A stretch of DNA of 64,000 bases from Austwickia chelonae NBRC 105200 (GTDB lineage: Bacteria; Actinomycetota; Actinomycetes; Actinomycetales; Dermatophilaceae): positions 174,621 through 238,620 of the forward strand of contig NZ_BAGZ01000016.1 of NCBI RefSeq assembly GCF_000298175.1, read 5' to 3'. The position numbers and the translations under genes were made by a program. The number at the start of each line of letters is the position of its first letter. Position 1 is the stretch's first letter. This document shows, one piece after another, positions 25,274 to 32,281 of the stretch. The notes below the pieces were generated by a model. The model was given only the letters and a program-made list of their open reading frames with translations, did no database searches and had not been told where the DNA came from.

Positions 25274-26325
25274 CGTGGCGGTCCGGGTGGCGTGGACAGC
25301 AGTGTCCGCCCCAGTGCGGCGAGGTCTCGTTCGGCGTGGTGTTGCCGGATGTAGACGGTGAGGTCGGCGACTCGGCGGGCGTGTTCTTCGTCGTGGGTGA
25401 GTGGTGCGGGGCCGAGGGCGTGTCCGACGACGGCGATGACGGTTTCGGCGGTGCGTGCGGCGACGGCTCGGACGCGGGGGCCGAGGTGGGGGTCGGTCGT
25501 TCCGGCGTCGATGGTGCGGGCGGCTTCGTGGAGTGCGAGGTCGGCGGTCCAGAGTGTTTCGTCGACGCGGCCGAGGTGGAGGAGGGCGATCTGGTCGGGT
25601 TCGCGTCGGGCGGCGGCGTGGTGGAGGGCTGCGGCCAGGCCGTGGGCGCCACCGGTCCAGATGGCGGCGACGCCGATGCCGCCCCAGGCGAATCCGGGTC
25701 TGGTGAGATACCAGTTGTCGTCGCCGACGGGGACGGCGGGGACGTCGGTGAGGGTGAGTTCGGCGGTGGTGATCGCGGTGAGTCCGCGGGCGGCCCAGGT
25801 GCCGGGTTCGATGTGTACGCCGGGGTGGCGTAGGTCGATGGCGAAGAGTCGCCGCCGGTCTGGGCCGGTGTGGGCGGTGATGAGGGCGTGGCTGATCTTG
25901 TCGGGGAGCGAGCACCAGGGTTTGCCGCCGGTGAGTCGCCATCCGTGGGCGGTGTTTTCGGCGTTCAGTTCCAGGTGGGGTGCGTGAGCTGCGTAGACCC
26001 CCCAGGTGGATCGGGGTGTGGCGTGGACGGGTTCGAGGTCTGCGGGGGTGCTTCCTGCCTGGTGGAGGATGGCGTGGGCGTCGAGGTGTGGCTCGACGAT
26101 GCGGGCGACGGTGAGGTCGCCGCGTCCGAGTGCACTGAGTGTGTGGAGATATTCGCTGGTCCGGCCGCGTCCGAGGCCGTGGGTGATGTCGGTGAGTTCG
26201 GTGGCGAGGGTGAGGGCCCCGTCGAGGTCGGTGTGGAGGGTCCGGGCTCGTCGGGTCAGTTCGGCGAGGTGGGGGGTGGGTGAGCTCGGGGGTGGGCTCG
26301 TGGTGGTTCCTCGGGTGGGGTGCAC
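25270..26325 (-). CDS. acyl-CoA dehydrogenase-like flavoprotein
   Basis: A 351-residue protein with an acyl-CoA dehydrogenase-like fold: TPRSTWGVYA and LTGGKPWCSLPDKISHALITA match the FAD-contacting middle domain, and the C-terminal helices follow. It is shorter than standard enzymes (about 380), and the usual YFTEP/catalytic glutamate region is not obvious, so it may use another substrate or act as an N-oxygenase-like relative. The GTG start has no ribosome site; TAGTTT lies 6 bases before it, consistent with a leaderless transcript. First gene of the operon with the PIG-L/methyltransferase fusion and GT2 genes, joined by four-base overlaps. Confidence 0.8.
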   Translation of the reverse strand: MHPTRGTTTSPPPSSPTPHLAELTRRARTLHTDLDGALTLATELTDITHGLGRGRTSEYLHTLSALGRGDLTVARIVEPHLDAHAILHQAGSTPADLEPVHATPRSTWGVYAAHAPHLELNAENTAHGWRLTGGKPWCSLPDKISHALITAHTGPDRRRLFAIDLRHPGVHIEPGTWAARGLTAITTAELTLTDVPAVPVGDDNWYLTRPGFAWGGIGVAAIWTGGAHGLAAALHHAAARREPDQIALLHLGRVDETLWTADLALHEAARTIDAGTTDPHLGPRVRAVAARTAETVIAVVGHALGPAPLTHDEEHARRVADLTVYIRQHHAERDLAALGRTLLSTPPGPPR

Positions 26326-26411
26326 AGAGCCAAACTATTCCGGACGTTACGGACGCGCGACCGGGAGACACGCGCGGGTCGGCTGCGGATGCCGTTGTTT
26401 CTGTGTGGAAT

Positions 26412-27668
26412 TCACCGGTGCTTCGTGGGAGTGGTCTTCTTCTGGTCGTCGGTTTCGTAGGTCAGGGGATCGCTGGCGATGAGGGCGTTGGCCCAGCGGG
26501 CCTCGGGGTCGGCGTCGACGAGGAGCGACTTGCACAGCAGGGTGGCGGGGATGGCCAGCAGCGCGCCGAGCACGCCGAGTACCCAGGACCAGAAGAGCAG
26601 GGAGACGAAGGTCAGGGTCGCGGTGATCCCGACGGCCTGCCCGGTGAATCGGGGCATGATCAGCGATTGGACGACGAAGTTCAGCACCATGTAGGCGGCG
26701 ATGACGCTCAGGGCGTGCCCTGGGCCGAGGGCGAGCAGGGCGAGCAGGGCCGGGGGGACGAGCCCGATGAAGAAGCCGACGTTGGGGATGTAGTTGCACA
26801 GGAAGGCGAGGATGCCCCAGACGGGGGCGAGGGGGACGCCGATCCAGCGGAGGGCGAGGACGTCGAGGACGGCGGAGATGATGCCGAAGACGGAGGAGAC
26901 GATCCAGTAGCGGCGGACCCCGCTGGAGAAGGATTCGAGGCCGCCGACGAAGCGGGGGTGGTAGCGCCGGGCGAGTTCGAGCCGTTCGTCGATGCTGACG
27001 GTGTCCATGGTCATGAAGAAGACGACGCCGAAGAGGACGGCGAGCAGCCCGGCCCCGGAGGAGAGGTTGGCGAACAGGGGGGTGACGACGCCGATGACGC
27101 TGGACGGGCTGATCTGTTGGATCTGTTTGAGCATGGTGTCCGGTGTGACGCCGACCGAGGCGAGGCGTTCGGTGACGGTGTTGACCAGGGTTTCGAACTG
27201 TTTGTTGTATTCGGGTAGTGAGGTCACCAGTTGGGTGATGGCCCAGCCGATGGTGGTGAAGAAGGCGCACAGGACGAGCAGGACGACGAGCCCGGTGAAG
27301 ATGGCGGAGATATTCCGGTTGACCCGGTGTCGGACCAGCCAGCTGTGCAGGGGGTAGGCGGTGACCATGAGGTTCAGGGCGAGGAAGACCGGTCCGATGA
27401 CGCTGCCGAGGCCTTGGACGAACATGATGCAGTAGGCCAGGCCTGCGCCGCCGACTCCGATGAGGAAGATGCGGGGCATCCCGCGGACGGTGCTGTTGAC
27501 CGAGGGTGAGGGCGGGTCGGTGGTTTCTTCGGGGGTGGCGACGGCGGTGGGGGCTGCTCCGGCGATGCGCCGGGTGGTGCGGGGGGTGTGGCGTTCGGCG
27601 GAGATCACCGGGTCTGCCGCCTCGACGTCGGCTTTGCGGGCCCGATTGCGATTCCGGTTCTTGCTCAC
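26412..27668 (-). CDS. AI-2E family transporter (PerM/TqsA-like)
   Basis: A 418-residue membrane protein with about eight helices after a 65-residue charged, Thr/Pro-rich cytoplasmic N-terminus. The family pattern is clear: paired N-terminal helices, a central amphipathic segment (about 145-200; EYNKQFETLVNTVTERLA), then YIPNVGFFIGLVPPALLALL and the conserved MPRFTGQAVGI segment. Family members export varied small molecules or act as ion antiporters; the AI-2 name is historical. Stands alone, 87 bp from the acyl-CoA dehydrogenase-like gene start. Confidence 0.9.
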   Translation of the reverse strand: MSKNRNRNRARKADVEAADPVISAERHTPRTTRRIAGAAPTAVATPEETTDPPSPSVNSTVRGMPRIFLIGVGGAGLAYCIMFVQGLGSVIGPVFLALNLMVTAYPLHSWLVRHRVNRNISAIFTGLVVLLVLCAFFTTIGWAITQLVTSLPEYNKQFETLVNTVTERLASVGVTPDTMLKQIQQISPSSVIGVVTPLFANLSSGAGLLAVLFGVVFFMTMDTVSIDERLELARRYHPRFVGGLESFSSGVRRYWIVSSVFGIISAVLDVLALRWIGVPLAPVWGILAFLCNYIPNVGFFIGLVPPALLALLALGPGHALSVIAAYMVLNFVVQSLIMPRFTGQAVGITATLTFVSLLFWSWVLGVLGALLAIPATLLCKSLLVDADPEARWANALIASDPLTYETDDQKKTTPTKHR

Positions 27669-27855
27669 CGATGTTGCCTCTCTTCTGCTGGCCGCCGTCG
27701 GTTCACGGTACGCCGTCTTCCTGCACAGTCTCCGACGAGCCCGGAGAGCACATTAATTTCCTTGCTGTTCATACGAATTCAACCATTTATTACTTATGTC
27801 ACGAGATGTCCTGATTCTAGGGTCACCACTGGTCGAACACACCCCAGGAGGCGTC

Positions 27856-28548
27856 ATGAGCACCCAGCGATCATCCGGACAGACCCTCGAGACCAGCGCA
27901 CCACGCACCGGTCGGCGCCCACTCCCCATCGCGAACTACGTCGTGGAACTACTGGGGACCTTCTTCCTGACCCTCACCGTGGGATGCACCGTCCTCACCC
28001 GGAACCCCCTCGCCCCCGTGGCGATCGGCGCCGTCCTCATGGTCATGATCTTCGCCGGCGGGCACATCTCCGGCGCCCACTTCAACCCGGCCGTCACCCT
28101 GGCCGTGACCATGCGCGGAGGCCAACCCAGCAGCAGACTCCCCAGCTACTGGGCCTGCCAGCTCCTCGGCGGAGCCATCGGCGCCTTCACCGCGGCAATG
28201 GTGACCGGCCAACACCCCACCGCGAAGGCCGCGGCGAACCTCCCGGCGGCACTCGTCGCGGAATTCGTGTTCACCCTCGCCCTGTGCTGGGTCGTCCTGA
28301 ACGTCGCCACCAGCAAGGACCACCCGGACAACAGCTTCTACGGACTGGCCATCGGATTCACCGTGCTGGTCGGCGCAGTGGCCGTCGGCGACATCAGCGG
28401 CGGCGTCTTCAACCCCGCGGTCGGGCTGGGCGCAGGCATCATGGACCTGCTCACCTGGGAAGCCCTCCCCCTCTGGGCGCTGATCCAACTCGTCGCCGGC
28501 GCAGCCGCGGCACTGCTCTTCCGGGTGACCAGCCCGCAGGACCACTGA
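27856..28548 (+). CDS. MIP-family channel (aquaporin-like) with altered second NPA region
   Basis: A 230-residue channel with six helices and an AGGAGG site before the ATG. The first half-helix motif is SGAHFNPAVTLAV and the second is SGGVFNPAVGLGAG. Both NPA boxes are kept, but the arginine that normally follows the second NPA (NPAR, part of the aromatic/arginine filter) is valine here. This should widen or alter selectivity, so the permeant may not be water; an uncharged solute or gas is possible. The first TM begins at about residue 27. A hairpin with a short T-run at 28758-28800 may end its transcript. Confidence 0.9.
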   Translation: MSTQRSSGQTLETSAPRTGRRPLPIANYVVELLGTFFLTLTVGCTVLTRNPLAPVAIGAVLMVMIFAGGHISGAHFNPAVTLAVTMRGGQPSSRLPSYWACQLLGGAIGAFTAAMVTGQHPTAKAAANLPAALVAEFVFTLALCWVVLNVATSKDHPDNSFYGLAIGFTVLVGAVAVGDISGGVFNPAVGLGAGIMDLLTWEALPLWALIQLVAGAAAALLFRVTSPQDH

Positions 28549-28575
28549 TCCGCTTCGGCATGATGCCGGCCGGAG

Positions 28576-28755
28576 TCAGCCGGTGACGGTTCGTGCGTCC
28601 GCGTCGATCGGATGGCGGTCGTTCATCGCCCTGAAGGAAGGCAGCAGTAGCGGGGCGAGCGTGACGGCCAGGTAGACCAGGCCGAGGGCGGTCAGGGTGG
28701 GGGCGAGTCCGAGTGGACCGAGCAATTGGGCTCCCAGAAGTCCCCCGAAGGGCAT
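28576..28755 (-). pseudogene. C-terminal remnant of an MFS transporter
   Basis: On the minus strand this frame reads MPFGGLLGAQLLGPLGL, then ALGLVYLAVTLAPLLLP and SFRAMNDRHPID before a stop. That is the last helix pair and tail of a major-facilitator exporter. No in-frame sequence for the other ten helices remains upstream; the frame runs into a hairpin at 28758-28796 and then the divergent USP gene. It is probably a deletion relic rather than a functional 59-residue protein. Confidence 0.65.
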
Positions 28756-28757
28756 GA

Positions 28758-28796
28758 GCGCCCCAGCCGTTTTCCGAACGAAAACGGCTGGGGCGC
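28758..28796 (+). terminator. 17-bp perfect stem-loop with T-run
   Basis: Arms 28758-28774 and 28780-28796 are perfect complements around CGAAC, followed by AGCTTTT on the plus strand. It can terminate transcription from the aquaporin gene, whose stop is 210 bp upstream, with the MFS remnant lying in between. Confidence 0.75.
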
Positions 28797-28901
28797 AGCT
28801 TTTGACGTCAGACCGCTCACAAAAATCCCGTCATCCCGGATATATACCCTCCCGAACGGCAGAGTGGGATCCAGAGACCCGACCGCGACGAAGGAGGCAC
28901 C

Positions 28902-29792
28902 ATGAACAGCCCACGTCCCCGAGTTCTCATCGGCTACGACGACTCCGAACAGGCCCGACACGCCATCGGCTGGGCAGCCGACTACGCCCGAGCCCGATCA
29001 TGGCCCCTCGAAGTCGTCACCGCCCGAACCCTGCCCCTGCCGCCCTTCGGACCCACCGGGGTGATCTCCGACCCCCTCGTCGTCGACGACGGCCCGTACG
29101 AGTCCGCCCTGCAACAAGCCTGCGCCGACCTGAAATCCAGCCACCCCGAGGTGGACGTCACCTACCGCATGGTCGACCCCACCGCCTCACGCGCCCTCAT
29201 CGAAGCCAGCGCCGAACCAGGGATCGTGGTCATCGGCACCCGCGGCCTGGGCGCCATCTCCTCGCTCTTCCTCGGCGGCGTCGCCGACCAGGTCGTCACC
29301 CACGCCCGAGGACCCGTCGTGGTCATCCCCGAACATCCCGACCACGACGACCACCCCGAAGGGCCCGTCGTCGTGGGCTACGTCAGCGAAGAACACTCCA
29401 CCCGCGCCGTGGACTTCGCCGCCGAACAGGCCGACGTCCTGAAACGTCCGCTGCACATCGCGACCGCCTGGGACTTCGGGATCCCGGTCACCACCGAATC
29501 CAGCCTGATGATGCCCGGCCCGGCACCCAGCCACGAAGTCATCACGAACCTGCACCGCACCGTGTCCGAGGTCGCCACCCGCCTCGTCGGAGAACATCCC
29601 GGACTCGACGTCCACGTCGACGTCCAACACACCTCACCGGTCGAACTGTTGGTCGGCCACTCCCGCCGCGCCTCGATGGTCGTGGTCGGCAGCCGCGGAC
29701 ACGGCGGATTCACCGGCCTGCTCCTGGGATCCACCAGCCGCCGGGTTCTGCAGCACACCGAGTCACCCGCTGTGGTGGTCCCGGGGAACTGA
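28902..29792 (+). CDS. tandem universal stress protein (two UspA domains)
   Basis: A 296-residue cytoplasmic protein with two UspA domains (about 6-145 and 150-295). Each ends with the ATP-binding G-2x-G-9x-G-S/T pattern: GTRGLGAISSLFLGGVADQV in the first and GSRGHGGFTGLLLGSTSRRV in the second. Tandem ATP-binding USPs are typical of actinobacteria and are induced by hypoxia, nitric oxide or stationary phase. An AGGAGG-like site precedes the ATG, and TATATACC lies about 55 bases upstream as a possible -10 element. Confidence 0.93.
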   Translation: MNSPRPRVLIGYDDSEQARHAIGWAADYARARSWPLEVVTARTLPLPPFGPTGVISDPLVVDDGPYESALQQACADLKSSHPEVDVTYRMVDPTASRALIEASAEPGIVVIGTRGLGAISSLFLGGVADQVVTHARGPVVVIPEHPDHDDHPEGPVVVGYVSEEHSTRAVDFAAEQADVLKRPLHIATAWDFGIPVTTESSLMMPGPAPSHEVITNLHRTVSEVATRLVGEHPGLDVHVDVQHTSPVELLVGHSRRASMVVVGSRGHGGFTGLLLGSTSRRVLQHTESPAVVVPGN

Positions 29793-29814
29793 GCCCGACA
29801 CCGGCGGCGCCAGG

Positions 29815-31692
29815 TCACCGGTGCTGACCCCAGGCCTGCCACAGGTCCCGGAAAGGCCCCGGCCGGGAGACGAGCTCGTCGGGCGTGCCCTGGTCCACGA
29901 CCCGTCCCCCGGCCATCACCACGATCCGGTCCGCGCGCACCGCCTGACCCAGACGGTGCGCCACCACCAGCGCGGTCCGCCCCCGGGTGACGGCCTGCGC
30001 GGCACGGTCGAGCACCCCGGCCCCTGCGCTCCCGGCCTCGGCGGTCGCCTCGTCCAGGATCACCACCTCCGGGTCGGCGACCAACACCCGCGCCAACGCC
30101 AACTGCTGCGCACGGGAAGGGTCGAGCCGATGACCCATCCGGCCGATGACCGTATCGGTCCCCTCGGGCAATGTCGACACCCACGAGTCGGCACCCACCT
30201 CCGCCAGGGCCCGACCCAGCAGTTCCTCCCGCGCCGCCGGGTCGTCCGCGCCCGGCGCACCCGGGGGCAGGGCCAACAGGACGTCGTCCCGTAACGGGCC
30301 GGAGAAGGTGTGCACGTCCTGGGAGACCAGGACCACCCGTGGACGGCCCGCCGTCCGACGCACCCCGCCCCCGACGACGACCTGCCCGCTGTCCGGTCGG
30401 AGCGTCCCCGCCACCAGACCCGACAGGGTCGACTTGCCCGCACCGGACGCACCGACCAGGGCCACCACTTCCCCCGCCCCGACCCGAAGGTCCACCTCGT
30501 GCAACACCTGGTGGACGCCGTCGTAGGAGAAGGACACCCCGGACAGGACGATGCCGCCGTCGCCGTCTTGGGCCGCCGCCGTCGGTTGCCGCCGCGGCAC
30601 GTCGATCACGCCGACGATCCGCCGCAGAGCCACCAGCGCGGCTTGGAAGTCGTCGAGGAAGAACAGGATGAAACGCACCGGGCCGAAGATCCGCACGAGG
30701 ATCAGCACCGCCGCCGTGGTCTCCCCGACGGTGACGCTCCCCCGCCCGACGAGGAGAGCCCCGACCGCCAGGAGCAGCGCCACGGTGACCGCCTCGACGA
30801 GCAGCAACCCAGCGCTCAAGGTGATGACCAGGCGGCGTCCGTGCATCCGCCGGCGACACAACTCCCTGGAGCTGTCGGCCACCAGACGGCGACGCATCCT
30901 CTGCAGCCCGTAGGAGTGCACACTGTCCAATCCGTGCACCGTGGCCAGCACGTGACCGGCCTGATGCGCCGAGGCGGCCCGTTCGGCCACATAGGCCTGG
31001 GAGGCGCGCGGCCAGTACCAGCGGATCAACAGCAGGTGCCCGGTCGCGCCGGCGGCGATCGCGGCCAGGAAGGCCGGGTGGGCGGCGGCGATCCCCACCG
31101 CGGAGACCGTGACCAGGATTCCGGTGGACACGATGCGGGGGACCACCAGGGTGGCGGCGTCGCGGGCGCGGGAGACGTCGTCGCCGACCCGGGAGACCAG
31201 GTCGGCCAGTCCGGCCCGTTCGACGGTCGTCTGCGGCAGGTCGAGTGCGGCCTGCAGCATCTGTTCCCGCAGCCGGGCCAGCACGGCGGCGAAGAAAGCC
31301 GGTGCGAGGGAGAGCCCGATGCCGCTGACGAGCCCGCTGACCAGGATCGCCGCGATCATGGCGACGGCGTGCGAGGTGAGACTTTCGGGCCCCGCGCCGG
31401 CCCGTACGGCGTCGACGATCCGACCGGCCTGGCGTGGCACGACCAGGTCGAGCAGGGCGGCCAGGGTCATGGCGGTCACGGCCAGCACGAGGGTACGACG
31501 CAGCCCCCGTCCGGTCGTCCAGGCGACGGCGGCGGCACGTCGTCCGGTGGCCAGGGGCAGGGGGGTACCGGTCGGGGCGGGGGTGGGGTCCGTGGCAGCG
31601 ATAGGGGGAACGCTAGTCGTTCGACACGCCGGGCACCTAGGCGCCAGGGGCCGCCCCGTCGTCTGGGGTGTGGCCGTCGCTTTCCTCGACAT
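29815..31692 (-). CDS. ABC exporter half with intact nucleotide site but degenerate signature
   Basis: A transmembrane-NBD fusion of up to 625 residues: six-helix exporter domain (about 65-355) and ATPase domain (about 380-615). Walker A is GASGAGKST (Lys420), the Q-loop glutamine is VLVSQDV (Gln458), Walker B is VVILDEATA (Asp547, Glu548) and the switch histidine is VVAHRLG (His579). The ABC signature is abnormal: LDPSRAQQ (523-530) replaces LSGGQRQ. It complements the other half encoded at 32282-34141, so they should form a heterodimer with one active composite site. The start is uncertain: the ATG at 31692 overlaps the acetyltransferase gene by 56 bp and has no clear ribosome site. Confidence 0.88.
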   Translation of the reverse strand: MSRKATATPQTTGRPLAPRCPACRTTSVPPIAATDPTPAPTGTPLPLATGRRAAAVAWTTGRGLRRTLVLAVTAMTLAALLDLVVPRQAGRIVDAVRAGAGPESLTSHAVAMIAAILVSGLVSGIGLSLAPAFFAAVLARLREQMLQAALDLPQTTVERAGLADLVSRVGDDVSRARDAATLVVPRIVSTGILVTVSAVGIAAAHPAFLAAIAAGATGHLLLIRWYWPRASQAYVAERAASAHQAGHVLATVHGLDSVHSYGLQRMRRRLVADSSRELCRRRMHGRRLVITLSAGLLLVEAVTVALLLAVGALLVGRGSVTVGETTAAVLILVRIFGPVRFILFFLDDFQAALVALRRIVGVIDVPRRQPTAAAQDGDGGIVLSGVSFSYDGVHQVLHEVDLRVGAGEVVALVGASGAGKSTLSGLVAGTLRPDSGQVVVGGGVRRTAGRPRVVLVSQDVHTFSGPLRDDVLLALPPGAPGADDPAAREELLGRALAEVGADSWVSTLPEGTDTVIGRMGHRLDPSRAQQLALARVLVADPEVVILDEATAEAGSAGAGVLDRAAQAVTRGRTALVVAHRLGQAVRADRIVVMAGGRVVDQGTPDELVSRPGPFRDLWQAWGQHR

Positions 31693-32257
31693 GTCGGACG
31701 ATCCGGGCCGGGTTGCCCACGGCGACCACGTTCGCCGGGAGGTCCTTGGTGACGACGGCGCCCGAGCCGACCACCGTGTTGTCCCCGATGCTCACGCCGG
31801 GGAGCACGATGACGCCGCCGCCGAGCCAGACGTTGTCGCCCAGGGTGATGGGTGCGCCGGATTCCCATCGGGCGCGGCGTAGGCCTGGTTCGAGGGGGTG
31901 GGAGGGGGTGAGCAGTTGGACGTTCGGGCCGATGAAGCAGTCTTCGCCGATGGTGATCCGGGCGACGTCGAGGGCGACGAGGTTGTAGTTGACGAAGCTT
32001 CGGGCGCCGATGCTGACGTTGATGCCGTAGTCGAGCAGCAGCGGCGGGCGGATCACGACGTCCTGCCCGCAGTGGTCGAGCAGCGCCCGCAGGAGTTCGA
32101 CGCGTAGGTCTTCCTGTCGTTCGGCGGTCGCATTGTAGGTTTCCTGCAGGTCGGCGCAGCGCAGGCGGATCTCGACGAGTTCGGGGTCGTCCGCCTGGTA
32201 GAGGTCTCCGTCGTCCATCCGTTGGCGCATGGTCCGGCGATCGATGTCTTCCGTCAT
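31637..32257 (-). CDS. maltose O-acetyltransferase-like hexapeptide acetyltransferase
   Basis: A 206-residue left-handed beta-helix enzyme of the Maa/NodL group that acetylates sugars using acetyl-CoA. The N-terminal helical part has YQADDPELVEIRLRCADL (mac domain), followed by hexapeptide repeats (IRPPLLLDYGINVSIG, ITIGEDCFIGPNVQLLTPSHP with the catalytic histidine, NVWLGGGVIVLPGVSIGDN). It lies between and partly overlaps the genes of a heterodimeric ABC exporter, 25 bp after the stop of the first half, so the three form one operon. Acetylation before export is possible but speculative. Confidence 0.9.
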   Translation of the reverse strand: MTEDIDRRTMRQRMDDGDLYQADDPELVEIRLRCADLQETYNATAERQEDLRVELLRALLDHCGQDVVIRPPLLLDYGINVSIGARSFVNYNLVALDVARITIGEDCFIGPNVQLLTPSHPLEPGLRRARWESGAPITLGDNVWLGGGVIVLPGVSIGDNTVVGSGAVVTKDLPANVVAVGNPARIVRHVEESDGHTPDDGAAPGA

Positions 32258-32281
32258 TCCTCGAGAATGCCAAAAAACTTT

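Noticed and set aside
23841..25652. Long minus-strand frame continuing upstream of the glycosyltransferase start
   Set aside because: The upstream part is Arg/Pro-rich antisense-frame noise overlapping the PIG-L/methyltransferase gene; the ATG at 23840 with ATGA overlap is the natural start.
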